A stretch of DNA of 14,875 bases from Flavobacteriales bacterium UBA1958 (GCA_002336675.1 DDEI01000026.1:6357-21231), one strand, 5' to 3'; counted from the stretch's first letter, positions 1 through 8,606 are shown. Numbers and translations are program-made. The notes: generated from the letters alone by a model not told the origin.

Positions 1-2394
1 CAGTTTATGGATCAAACCAATCCACTGTCTGAGGTAACTCACAAGAGAAGAATGTCAGCCTTAGGACCAGGAGGTCTTTCGAGAGAAAGAGCAGGTTTCG
101 AGGTAAGAGATGTTCACTATACTCACTACGGAAGACTCTGTACTATTGAAACTCCAGAGGGTCCGAATATTGGACTTATTTCTTCTCTATGTGTATTCGC
201 AAAGGTGAATAAGCTCGGATTCATTGAGACTCCTTATAGAGATGTAAAAGCCGGAAAAGCTGTAATGACTAATGCAGCAGTGAAGTATTTGAGTGCTGAG
301 GATGAAGATGAGCAAGTAATCGCTCAAGCAAACGCCATTATTACAGATAAAGGAGAGTTTGAATCAGCTACAGTAAAAGCAAGGTTAGAAGGAGAGTTTC
401 CAGTAGTTCCGCCGAAGGATCTGCACCTTATGGATGTAGCTCCTAATCAAATTGCATCTGTAGCAGCTTCACTTATTCCATTTTTGGAGCACGATGATGC
501 TAACCGGGCATTGATGGGATCTAACATGATGCGTCAGGCTGTACCCTTAATGCAACCTGAAGCTCCAATTGTAGGAACAGGATTAGAGAAATTAGTAGCA
601 CAAGATTCTAGAGTTTTAGTAAAAGCTATAGGAGATGGTGTTGTAGAATATGTGGATGGCAATGAAATTCATGTAAGATATAAGAGATCTGAAGAGGATG
701 AGTTAGTAAGCTTTTATGGCGATGTTAAGGTTTATCCAATTACTAAATTCTTAAGAACCAATCAAGGAACTTGTATGAATATTAGACCGCTAGTGGTAAA
801 AGGTCAGAGAGTAAAAGGTGGTGATATTCTTACAGAGGGTTACGGAACAGACCAGGGTGATTTGGCTATCGGAAGAAATCTTCAAGTAGCATTCATGCCT
901 TGGAAAGGGTATAACTTCGAGGATGCGATTGTAATTTCTGAGGATGTAGTTAAGAATGATGTATTTACATCTATACATATTAAAGAATATACGTTAGAGG
1001 TAAGAGATACTAAAAGAGGAGTTGAGGAGCTTACATCAGATATTCCTAACGTGAGTGAGGAGGCGACTAAAGATCTCGATGAGAGTGGAATGATAAGAAT
1101 AGGAGCTGAGATTAAGGAGGGTGATATTCTAATCGGAAAGATTACTCCTAAAGGTGAGACTGATCCTTCTCCAGAAGAGAAGCTTCTTAGAGCAATTTTC
1201 GGTGATAAAGCTGGAGATGTAAAAGATGCTTCATTAAAAGTGAAGCCTTCTCAGAAAGGTGTAGTCATTCAGAAGAAATTATTCTCTAGAGCTATAAAAG
1301 ATAGAAAATCTAAAGCAGCAGACAAATCTCAATTAGAGGCATTAGATGCCGGGCACGAATCTATAGTAGGAGATTTAAGAAAGCAACTTATAGAAAAGTT
1401 AATGAAAATCGTGACTGGTAAAACAAGTCAAGGTGTCTTCAATCACTATAAGGAAGAGCAGATTAAGAAGGGAGTTAAATTCACTCAAAAAGCACTTCAG
1501 ACGCTAGATTTCTTAACTGTAAGAACTACAGGCTGGACTAAAGATGAGGGCTTGAATAAAATGGTTCAAAGAACTATTCATAATTACATCCTTAAGTACA
1601 ATGATCTTCTAGGAGAGCATAAGAGAAAGAAATTCCAAATTTCAGTAGGAGACGAGTTACCAGCTGGTATCATTAAATTAGCTAAAGTTTATGTAGCTCA
1701 GAAAAGAAAACTGAAAGTAGGGGATAAGATGGCGGGACGTCATGGAAACAAAGGGATTGTATCTAGAATCGTAAGAAGAGAAGATATGCCTTTCCTCGAG
1801 GACGGAACTCCAGTAGATATAGTTCTTAATCCACTAGGAGTACCGTCTCGTATGAACCTTGGTCAGATTTACGAAACTGTTCTTGGTTGGGCTGGTAAAA
1901 AATTAGGGTTGCACTTTGCTACGCCTATATTTGATGGAGCTCATATTACACAAATAGAAAAGTATTCTACTGAAGCAGGAATTACAGGAATGGGAACCAC
2001 GTATTTATATGATGGTGGAACAGGAGAGAGATTCGATCAGCCAGCTACAGTAGGAGTCATCTACATGTTAAAGCTAGCGCACATGGTAGACGATAAAATG
2101 CATGCACGTTCTATCGGGCCATACTCACTTATTACTCAGCAACCGCTTGGTGGTAAAGCTCAGTTTGGTGGTCAGAGATTTGGAGAGATGGAGGTATGGG
2201 CACTAGAAGCATTCGGTGCTGCTAACATACTTCAGGAAATTCTTACTGTAAAATCTGATGATGTTATAGGTAGAGCTAAGACTTATGAAACTATCGTAAA
2301 AGGAGAGAAGATGCCTACACCAGGTATTCCGGAATCATTTAACGTATTGTTACACGAGTTGAGAGGATTAGGATTAAGTATTAGTTTAGACTAA
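1..2394 (+). CDS. rpoB: DNA-directed RNA polymerase subunit beta, C-terminal part (5' end outside window)
   Basis: Beta subunit of RNA polymerase, which forms one side of the active-site cleft. The frame is open from base 1 (Q-F-M-D), so the gene starts upstream; 797 of roughly 1,270 residues are present. The first residues are the rifampicin pocket. By alignment with E. coli from memory, Asp516, His526, Arg529 and Ser531 are all the sensitive-type residues (window residues 4, 14, 17, 19), while position 530 is Met and position 560 is Thr instead of Pro. Further landmarks are the acidic pair in YNFEDAI (E307/D308), the active-site lysines in GDKMAGRHGNKG (K576 and K584, matching K1065/K1073), and the conserved end GGKAQFGGQRFGEMEVWALE followed by SFNVLLHELRGLGL. 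It stops at TAA and is followed after 93 nt by rpoC, as expected for the rpoBC operon. No frameshift is visible. Identity is certain. Confidence 0.99.
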   Translation, partial: QFMDQTNPLSEVTHKRRMSALGPGGLSRERAGFEVRDVHYTHYGRLCTIETPEGPNIGLISSLCVFAKVNKLGFIETPYRDVKAGKAVMTNAAVKYLSAEDEDEQVIAQANAIITDKGEFESATVKARLEGEFPVVPPKDLHLMDVAPNQIASVAASLIPFLEHDDANRALMGSNMMRQAVPLMQPEAPIVGTGLEKLVAQDSRVLVKAIGDGVVEYVDGNEIHVRYKRSEEDELVSFYGDVKVYPITKFLRTNQGTCMNIRPLVVKGQRVKGGDILTEGYGTDQGDLAIGRNLQVAFMPWKGYNFEDAIVISEDVVKNDVFTSIHIKEYTLEVRDTKRGVEELTSDIPNVSEEATKDLDESGMIRIGAEIKEGDILIGKITPKGETDPSPEEKLLRAIFGDKAGDVKDASLKVKPSQKGVVIQKKLFSRAIKDRKSKAADKSQLEALDAGHESIVGDLRKQLIEKLMKIVTGKTSQGVFNHYKEEQIKKGVKFTQKALQTLDFLTVRTTGWTKDEGLNKMVQRTIHNYILKYNDLLGEHKRKKFQISVGDELPAGIIKLAKVYVAQKRKLKVGDKMAGRHGNKGIVSRIVRREDMPFLEDGTPVDIVLNPLGVPSRMNLGQIYETVLGWAGKKLGLHFATPIFDGAHITQIEKYSTEAGITGMGTTYLYDGGTGERFDQPATVGVIYMLKLAHMVDDKMHARSIGPYSLITQQPLGGKAQFGGQRFGEMEVWALEAFGAANILQEILTVKSDDVIGRAKTYETIVKGEKMPTPGIPESFNVLLHELRGLGLSISLD

Positions 2395-2408
2395 CTCTAT
2401 AAAATTAG

Positions 2409-2444
2409 GCGTTGCAATGGCTGATTCGTCATCCATTGCAATGC
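2409..2444 (+). promoter_or_regulatory. rpoB-rpoC intergenic hairpin with UUCG loop
   Basis: Arms GCGTTGCAATGG (2409-2420) and CCATTGCAATGC (2433-2444) pair over 12 positions, the only non-Watson-Crick pair being G2411-U2442. After a C/U mismatch the inner bases continue as UGA-UUCG-UCA (2422-2431), giving a UUCG tetraloop closed by A-U. The G-U pair would be A-C on the other strand, so the plus-strand transcript is the likely folding form. No U-run follows, so it is not a standard terminator. A processing, stability or attenuation role in the rpoBC mRNA is inference. The right arm contains the perfect palindrome CATTGCAATG. Confidence 0.7.
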
Positions 2445-2487
2445 ATATTTAAAGAAGAATTTTCTTTCATAAGATTATATAAAAGAC

Positions 2488-5400
2488 ATGTCCTTAAAGA
2501 AAGCACCAAAGAAGACAAGTGGATTTAAGACGATTACCATTAGCCTTTCATCTCCTGAGGAGATATTAGAAGCATCACATGGTGAGGTTTTAAAACCAGA
2601 AACTATCAACTACAGAACGTATAAACCAGAGAGAGATGGTTTATTCTGTGAAAGAATATTCGGGCCTGTGAAGGATTACGAATGTCACTGTGGGAAGTAT
2701 AAGAGAATAAGGTATAAAGGCATCGTATGTGATAGATGTGGAGTAGAAGTTACCGAGAAGAAGGTAAGAAGAGAGAGACCGGGACACATCCAATTAGTAG
2801 TGCCTGTGGCACACATATGGTATTTTAGATCATTGCCAAATAAGATAGGTTATTTATTAGGCTTACCTACGAAAAAATTAGACCAGATTATTTACTATGA
2901 GAGATACGCAGTAATTAACCCTGGAGCCGCTGTGAATAAAGAAGGAGAAGTTTTAGAAATAATGGAATTCCTTACTGAGGAAGAGTACTTAGATATTCTA
3001 GAGGCTATGCCTAAGGATCATCAGTACTTGGATGATAAGGATCCTAATAAATTCGTAGCTAAAATGGGTGCGGAAGCACTTCATGATTTACTACAGAATT
3101 TAGATTTAGATGCACTTTCTTATGACTTAAGAGATAAGGCTCAGAAAGAAACTTCTCAGCAGAGAAAGAATGAGGCACTCAAGAGACTTCAAGTAGTAGA
3201 GGCTTTCAGAGATGCTAATTCTAGGATTAAGAATAATCCTGAGTGGATGATTATGAAGGTGGTTCCAGTTATTCCACCAGAATTAAGACCACTTGTTCCT
3301 CTAGATGGAGGAAGGTTTGCGACTTCTGATTTAAATGACTTGTATAGAAGAGTTATTATTAGAAACAACAGGCTTAAAAGACTGATAGAAATTAAGGCTC
3401 CAGAGGTAATTCTCAGAAATGAGAAAAGAATGCTTCAGGAATCTGTAGATTCATTACTAGACAACTCTAGAAAATCTAGTGCTGTAAAGACTGAATCCAA
3501 CAGACCACTAAAATCCCTTTCTGATTCCTTAAAAGGAAAGCAGGGTAGATTCAGACAGAATCTATTGGGGAAAAGGGTTGATTATTCAGCACGTTCCGTA
3601 ATTGTTGTAGGTCCGAATTTGGAGCTTCACGAATGTGGGATTCCTAAGGATATGGCTGCAGAGCTTTATAAGCCTTTTATCATCAGAAAGATGATAGAAA
3701 GAGGTATCGTAAAGACTGTGAAATCAGCAAAAAAGATAGTAGATAAGAAAGAACCTGTAGTTTGGGATATATTAGAAAATGTACTTAAAGGGCACCCTAT
3801 TCTTCTAAACAGAGCGCCTACTCTTCACAGATTAGGTATACAGGCGTTCCAACCAAAGCTTATAGAGGGAAAAGCTATCCAGCTTCACCCTTTAGTGTGT
3901 ACGGCATTCAATGCAGATTTTGATGGGGATCAGATGGCAGTTCACCTTCCTTTAGGAGGTGCGGCTATTCTTGAGGCTCAGATGCTAATGCTTGCTTCTC
4001 ATAACATTCTTAATCCGGCCAATGGAGCACCTATAACGGTACCTTCACAGGATATGGTATTGGGACTTTATTATTTAACTAAATCGAGAGTTACAGAAGG
4101 AGAGCACATAGTAAAAGGACAAGATGGGATTTTCTATTCTCCAGAGGAAGTTATTATAGCTCACAATGAGAAAGCCTTAGATATGCATGCTAACATTAAA
4201 GTTAGATGGCAAGACATAAATGGTGAACACCATATAGTGGAAACGACTTGTGGAAGAGTAATATTCAACGAGTATGTGCCTAAGGAGGCTGGTTATATTA
4301 ATCAGGTGTTGACGAAAAAAGCACTTAGAGATATTATTGGTGATATCCTTAAAGTGGTCGGAGTGGCTAGAACTAGTAAGTTTCTAGATGCTATTAAGCA
4401 CTTAGGATTTACTATGGCGTTTAAAGGTGGATTATCATTTAACTTGGATGACGTAATAATTCCGCCAGAAAAGAAAAAGTTAGTTAAGGAGGCTACTGAT
4501 AAAGTAGAAGAAATTAAGGGTAACTATAATATGGGTCTGATCACCAATAATGAGAGATATAATCAAATTATTGACATTTGGACACATACAAACTCTAGAC
4601 TGACGAATATCCTTATGGATAGATTAGAAACGGATAACCAAGGTTTCAATTCGATCTATATGATGTACGATTCTGGAGCGAGGGGATCTAAAGAGCAGAT
4701 TAGACAGCTCTCAGGAATGAGGGGTCTGATGGCTAAGCCACAGAAATCCTCTGCAGTAGGAGGTCAGGATATTATTGAAAACCCGATTCTATCTAACTTT
4801 AAAGAAGGTCTATCTATCCTTGAGTACTTTATATCTACTCACGGTGCCAGAAAAGGTCTGGCAGATACAGCACTTAAAACGGCAGATGCAGGTTACCTTA
4901 CTAGAAGATTAGTAGATGTAGCTCAGGATGTAATTATTACTGGTGAAGATTGTGGTACTCTGAGAGGGATTATGGCTACTCCACTAAAGAAGAATGAGGA
5001 CATCGTGGAAACATTGGCAGAAAGGATATTAGGCAGAGTGTTAGTTCACGATGCTGTAGATTCTAAAACTGATGAAGTTATAGCTACAGCAGGAACTGAA
5101 ATTACTGAATTACTAGCAGCAGCTATCCAAGCTACTGATGTAGAAGAAGTAGAAGTGAGATCAGTACTTACTTGTGAGCAGATAAAAGGAGCATGTGCTA
5201 AATGTTATGGAAGAAACTTAGCTACGGCTAGACTAGCTCAAACTGGTGATGCAGTGGGTGTAATAGCAGCACAATCCATAGGTGAACCAGGAACACAGTT
5301 AACGCTTAGAACTTTCCATGTAGGAGGAACAGCGGCTAACATTGCTGATGAGAATGATATCAAAGCTAAAGGTGCCGGTAGGTTAGAAATTGAAGAACTA

Positions 5401-6780
5401 AGAGTAGTAGAAACTATAGGAGTAAGCGGAGATAAAGAAGTTATAGTAGTTTCTAGGTCTTCAGAGATGAAGATCATAGATGAGAAGACAGGAGTAACTT
5501 TAGCTACGAATAACATTCCTTATGGAGCGAAGTTATTAGTTCACAAGAAGAAGAAAGTAAAGAAAGGAGATGTTATCTGTACTTGGGATCCATATAATTC
5601 TGTAATCGTTTCTGAAGCTGAAGGTAAAGTTGTATTCGATAATGTAGAATCTGGAATTACTTACAGAGAAGAAGTAGATGAGCAGACAGGATTTACCGAG
5701 ATGGTAGTAATAGAAACTAAGGATAAGAAGAAAAACCCAGTAATCAACGTAGAGAAAGGAGGTGAAGTGCTTAGAAGTTATTCTCTTCCTGTAGGTTCTC
5801 ACATCTCTGTTCAAGAGGGAGATAAAATCACTTTAGGTGATACGATAGCTAAGATACCAAGAGTAGCAGGTAAGTCTGGTGATATTACTGGAGGTCTACC
5901 TAGAGTAACTGAGTTATTTGAGGCTCGAAATCCTTCTAATCCGGCTGTAGTATCTGAAATAGATGGTATCGCTTCCTTCGGTAAGATTAAGAGAGGAAAC
6001 CGAGAAATCATCATAGAATCTAAGACGGGAGAAGTAAAGAAATATTTATGCTCTTTATCTAAACACATCTTAGTTCAGGAAAATGACTTTGTGAAAGCTG
6101 GTATGCCACTTTCAGATGGAGCTATTACACCTGCAGATATACTGGCTATTGAGGGACCTACTGCGGTTCAGGAATACTTAGTGAATGAAATCCAAGAGGT
6201 ATATAGACTTCAAGGGGTGAAGATTAATGATAAGCACTTCGAGATTATCGTACGTCAGATGATGAGAAAAGTAATTATCGAAGATCAGGGAGATACTAGA
6301 TTCTTAGAGAAGCAGTCTGTAGATAAGGCTGAATTTATGAGAGAAAATGATTTAGTATATGGAATGAAAGTAGTAATAGACTCTGGTGAAGCTGAGGCTA
6401 TTAAGCCAGGTCAAATTCTTTCGGCCAGAAAACTTAGAGATGAAAATTCTAAACTGAAAAGAAAAGCCATGGCTCTAATAGAAGCTAGAGATGTAGTTCC
6501 GGCTACTTCTAGACCACTATTACAAGGTATTACCAGAGCTTCTCTTCATACACAGAGTTTCATATCAGCAGCATCTTTCCAGGAGACTACTAAAGTGCTT
6601 AATGAGGCAGCAGTAGCAGGTAAGGTTGATTACTTAGCAGGATTAAAAGAGAATGTAATCGTAGGACATCAAATTCCAGCGGGAACAGGAACTAGAAAAT
6701 TCCAAAAAGTAATCGTAGGAAGCCAAGAAGAATTCGATGCTTTAACAGCTAAGAAAGAGGCTGAAGCGGCAGGTGAATAA
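2488..6780 (+). CDS. rpoC: DNA-directed RNA polymerase subunit beta'
   Basis: Complete beta' subunit (1,430 aa; the E. coli protein is 1,407), which carries the catalytic magnesium site. N-terminal zinc ribbon: C66-x-C68 and C81-x2-C84. The metal-binding signature NADFDGDQM lies at 475-483, with D477, D479 and D481 holding the magnesium. The trigger-loop region GMRGLMAKP is at 743-751, followed by the highly conserved STHGARKGLADTALKTA. A second zinc site is formed by C822, C896, C903 and C906. The C-terminus carries ITRASLHTQSFISAASFQET and a charged tail. The start is the ATG at 2488, preceded by an A-rich stretch without a clear Shine-Dalgarno, normal for Bacteroidota. It follows rpoB in the same operon and ends 22 nt before a strong intrinsic terminator, so it is probably the last gene of its transcript. 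The sequence looks intact and ordinary. Confidence 0.99.
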   Translation: MSLKKAPKKTSGFKTITISLSSPEEILEASHGEVLKPETINYRTYKPERDGLFCERIFGPVKDYECHCGKYKRIRYKGIVCDRCGVEVTEKKVRRERPGHIQLVVPVAHIWYFRSLPNKIGYLLGLPTKKLDQIIYYERYAVINPGAAVNKEGEVLEIMEFLTEEEYLDILEAMPKDHQYLDDKDPNKFVAKMGAEALHDLLQNLDLDALSYDLRDKAQKETSQQRKNEALKRLQVVEAFRDANSRIKNNPEWMIMKVVPVIPPELRPLVPLDGGRFATSDLNDLYRRVIIRNNRLKRLIEIKAPEVILRNEKRMLQESVDSLLDNSRKSSAVKTESNRPLKSLSDSLKGKQGRFRQNLLGKRVDYSARSVIVVGPNLELHECGIPKDMAAELYKPFIIRKMIERGIVKTVKSAKKIVDKKEPVVWDILENVLKGHPILLNRAPTLHRLGIQAFQPKLIEGKAIQLHPLVCTAFNADFDGDQMAVHLPLGGAAILEAQMLMLASHNILNPANGAPITVPSQDMVLGLYYLTKSRVTEGEHIVKGQDGIFYSPEEVIIAHNEKALDMHANIKVRWQDINGEHHIVETTCGRVIFNEYVPKEAGYINQVLTKKALRDIIGDILKVVGVARTSKFLDAIKHLGFTMAFKGGLSFNLDDVIIPPEKKKLVKEATDKVEEIKGNYNMGLITNNERYNQIIDIWTHTNSRLTNILMDRLETDNQGFNSIYMMYDSGARGSKEQIRQLSGMRGLMAKPQKSSAVGGQDIIENPILSNFKEGLSILEYFISTHGARKGLADTALKTADAGYLTRRLVDVAQDVIITGEDCGTLRGIMATPLKKNEDIVETLAERILGRVLVHDAVDSKTDEVIATAGTEITELLAAAIQATDVEEVEVRSVLTCEQIKGACAKCYGRNLATARLAQTGDAVGVIAAQSIGEPGTQLTLRTFHVGGTAANIADENDIKAKGAGRLEIEELRVVETIGVSGDKEVIVVSRSSEMKIIDEKTGVTLATNNIPYGAKLLVHKKKKVKKGDVICTWDPYNSVIVSEAEGKVVFDNVESGITYREEVDEQTGFTEMVVIETKDKKKNPVINVEKGGEVLRSYSLPVGSHISVQEGDKITLGDTIAKIPRVAGKSGDITGGLPRVTELFEARNPSNPAVVSEIDGIASFGKIKRGNREIIIESKTGEVKKYLCSLSKHILVQENDFVKAGMPLSDGAITPADILAIEGPTAVQEYLVNEIQEVYRLQGVKINDKHFEIIVRQMMRKVIIEDQGDTRFLEKQSVDKAEFMRENDLVYGMKVVIDSGEAEAIKPGQILSARKLRDENSKLKRKAMALIEARDVVPATSRPLLQGITRASLHTQSFISAASFQETTKVLNEAAVAGKVDYLAGLKENVIVGHQIPAGTGTRKFQKVIVGSQEEFDALTAKKEAEAAGE

Positions 6781-6802
6781 GAAAAATATAAACGTCATAT
6801 TT

Positions 6803-6835
6803 AAAAGGCTGATGCGCATGCATCAGCCTTTTTTT
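6803..6835 (+). terminator. Intrinsic terminator of the rpoBC operon
   Basis: Perfect 9-bp stem GGCTGATGC (6807-6815) / GCATCAGCC (6820-6828) with a four-base loop, flanked by AAAA that can pair with the start of a seven-T run (6829-6835). It lies 22 nt after the rpoC stop. On the minus strand the same hairpin is followed by only four T, so it may also act, more weakly, on convergent transcripts coming from the gene ending at 7143. Confidence 0.95.
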
Positions 6836-7142
6836 ATCACGCGTCTGTTATAAGGAAGGAATGGTGTTTTTTAGTATTTCTACTAACAGCTGTCTCTGAT
6901 GATAGTCCGAATAGGTTAGCGCATTCTCAGGTAATAAAAGAGTTCGAAAGTCTATTTACCTTGGAAACTAATTCCCGCGCAGGGGGGCTCTTCAGAGGTT
7001 GTCAACAAGAGTGGGATTTATTGAGAATTGACAAGTCTTTATTTTGAAGTATGCAATAAACCGTAACACTTAAGATAAATCTTAGGTAGGGAATTTAACC
7101 TCTAACCCTCGGTCATTGATCGTTAACTGGAAGTGCCAACCT
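6836..7142. other. 307-nt gene-free gap between convergent genes
   Basis: No plausible protein-coding frame is seen on either strand. Besides the rod-like fold annotated at 6893-6998, the gap holds three smaller structures. One is a 6-bp hairpin TTAGTA/TACTAA at 6871-6886, whose loop reads TTTC on plus and GAAA (a GNRA type) on minus. The second is an inverted repeat TTGTCAA (6999-7005) / TTGACAA (7028-7034) followed by the T-rich CTTTATTTTG. The third is an inverted repeat built on TAAGA/TCTTA near 7070-7085. The 9-mer AACCTCTAA occurs at 7097-7105 and again over the stop of the neighbouring minus-strand gene (7138-7146). No clear TAnnTTTG promoter was found on the plus strand. Confidence 0.6.
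6893..6998 (+). ncRNA. Candidate structured small RNA (6S-like hypothesis)
   Basis: A rod-like fold can be drawn by hand. UCUCUGA (6893-6899) pairs with UCAGAGG (6992-6998); AGUCC (6904-6908) with GGGCU (6985-6989); GCGC (6919-6922) with GCGC (6977-6980); UUCU (6924-6927) with GGAA (6963-6966); AGGUAA (6929-6934) with UUACCU (6956-6961); AGA (6939-6941) with UCU (6951-6953). That is 29 pairs over 106 nt. Two large asymmetric bubbles flank the GCGC helix (6909-6918 opposite 6981-6984; 6967-6976 opposite 6923). Three of the pairs are G-U as plus-strand RNA and would be A-C on the minus strand, which favours plus orientation. The G/C-rich stretch around 6974-6998 stands out from the A/T-rich surroundings. 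A long rod with a central bubble resembles 6S RNA, which binds RNA polymerase; a Flavobacteria-type 6S family exists. The assignment is inference, and no promoter was recognised. Confidence 0.35.
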
Positions 7143-8588
7143 CTAATTACCGGCCACCTTAGGTTTGTCTTCTTCGGCTTTTGTTGTTCCGTAGCCGAAT
7201 AGTTTTTTATCCTTAATAATGGTATCTACATAAGCAGGAACCATAGATTCCCATCCGGTTTTGCCTTCTTTAATCATTTTGAGGCACTTTCTACTATGAA
7301 TGTTCAGTACTTCTTCATTGTAGTCTTCTATGTCCATTATACGCTTGTTTGAGAGCAAATAGTCATAAAGAGGTCTTAATCTTGGGTGAATAGGGGCGTT
7401 CTCACTGTTTAGGACTTTTCCTTTATCCATCCAAGGATAGAGGTAGAGTTTTAAATCTCTAGAGAAGAGTATGCCAAACGCTTCGAGAATCCCACCATTG
7501 AGGTTTCTGTAATATTTCTCATCAAATATTTCCAATAAGTTATTTACACCCATGATAATTCCCATTCTCTTCTTAGTATACCTAGAGAAATACTCCACGA
7601 GCTTATAGTACTTCATATAATTCGATATGAGTACGGTTTGACCGAGGGAACAGAGGATGTCCGCTCTGTCTAAGAAATCTTTTTCATCTATATCTCCATC
7701 AGCTCTAAGATTATTTAGAGTTATTTCGAACAGTACTTGAATTTTATCTGGTTCTACTTTATGCTCAGCTTCGAATAATTTGAAGCCTTTCATAATCATA
7801 TCTATGTTCACTTTAGTCACAGGCCTGAAACTTCCTCTTATGGCTAGGATGTTTTTTTTATAGAGCACATCTGCGGCCTGTAAGTTCTGTCCGTCTGGAG
7901 AGAAAATAACGGCATCTGTCATCCCGTTTTTCACTAGTTGCAGACTCATTAAGCGGTTGTCTACATCTTTGAAGTCTGGACCATGAAGCTCTATCATGTC
8001 TATTTCTATCTGGTCTCTGGTAATATTATCGTATAGAGATTTAAGTAGTTCTTTCGGTTCTTTATGGAAATATAAGCACGCGTAAAGTAGATTTACTCCT
8101 AGCACGCCAGAGGTTAGCTGCTGCAGTGAGGAATCATTTTCATGAAGCCTAATGTGAATTACCACGGTACTTGGTTTAGATTCTGGAGAAGTCTGAAATT
8201 TCACCCCTAGCCAGCCGTGTCCTTGAATTGTCTTCTGGTAATTAATTGTGGATATGGTATTGGCAAATGAGAAGAAATGCTTCGTAGGGTGGTTTGTTCT
8301 ATCTAGTCTTTCTATGATTAACCCATATTCATGGTTAATCATCTTGTCTAGTCTCGACTTACATACATAACGTTCTTTGTCTTCTTTGCCATAGATAGCA
8401 TCACTGAAATCCTTGTCATAGGCACTCATAGTTTTAGCTATGGTTCCACTGGCTCCGCCTGATCTAAAGAAGTGTCTTACAACTTCTTGTCCCGCGCCTA
8501 TCTCAGCGAAGGTGCCATAAATATCTTGATCAAGGTTAATTCTTAATGCTTTCTGTTCTGGCGATAATACTACTCTTTCTATTTCCAC
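7143..8588 (-). CDS. Conserved protein of unknown function (481 aa)
   Basis: I recognise this as a widespread, strongly conserved bacterial family, but not its function. Conserved blocks are EIGAGQEV (29-36), GGASGTIAKTMSAYDKDFSD (44-63), GGILEAFG (365-372) and LKLYLYPW (379-386). The C-terminal tail is charged and low in complexity. There is no signal peptide and no membrane segment, so it is probably cytoplasmic. From memory, database entries of this family carry names such as TonB-dependent receptor or nicotinate-nucleotide adenylyltransferase. The first is not supported, as there is no export signal, plug or beta-barrel. For the second I see no obvious nucleotidyltransferase HxGH motif. 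The start is GTG at 8588: in frame upstream, a stop lies five codons before it with no ATG between, and homologues begin at about this point. A match to the Bacteroidota -7 box lies 18 nt upstream, so it is probably a monocistronic unit, converging on rpoC. Confidence 0.9.
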   Translation of the reverse strand: MEIERVVLSPEQKALRINLDQDIYGTFAEIGAGQEVVRHFFRSGGASGTIAKTMSAYDKDFSDAIYGKEDKERYVCKSRLDKMINHEYGLIIERLDRTNHPTKHFFSFANTISTINYQKTIQGHGWLGVKFQTSPESKPSTVVIHIRLHENDSSLQQLTSGVLGVNLLYACLYFHKEPKELLKSLYDNITRDQIEIDMIELHGPDFKDVDNRLMSLQLVKNGMTDAVIFSPDGQNLQAADVLYKKNILAIRGSFRPVTKVNIDMIMKGFKLFEAEHKVEPDKIQVLFEITLNNLRADGDIDEKDFLDRADILCSLGQTVLISNYMKYYKLVEYFSRYTKKRMGIIMGVNNLLEIFDEKYYRNLNGGILEAFGILFSRDLKLYLYPWMDKGKVLNSENAPIHPRLRPLYDYLLSNKRIMDIEDYNEEVLNIHSRKCLKMIKEGKTGWESMVPAYVDTIIKDKKLFGYGTTKAEEDKPKVAGN

Positions 8589-8606
8589 GGTGTCTGTGTC
8601 TAGTTA

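Noticed and set aside
2409..2444. The rpoB-rpoC hairpin as an intrinsic terminator
   Set aside because: No U-run follows on either strand, and a terminator here would cut off rpoC, which shares the operon.
5238..6068. Antisense open frames within rpoC (three of about 85-92 codons)
   Set aside because: They lie opposite strongly conserved beta' sequence, have low-complexity Ser/Thr/Phe-rich translations and show no family resemblance; they are shadows of rpoC.
6893..6998. RNase P RNA, tmRNA or SRP RNA in the gap behind rpoC
   Set aside because: A fragment AGTCCGA slightly recalls RNase P RNA, but the other universal motifs of these RNAs are missing and the region is too short for RNase P RNA or tmRNA.
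7040..7047. Plus-strand TTATTTTG as a promoter -7 box
   Set aside because: It is one base short of TAnnTTTG, has no -33 element at the right distance and no plus-strand gene follows.
7097..7146. 9-mer direct repeat AACCTCTAA flanking 7106-7137 as a target-site duplication
   Set aside because: The segment between the copies is only 32 nt, has no terminal inverted repeats, and one copy overlaps the stop of the 481-aa gene; chance is sufficient.
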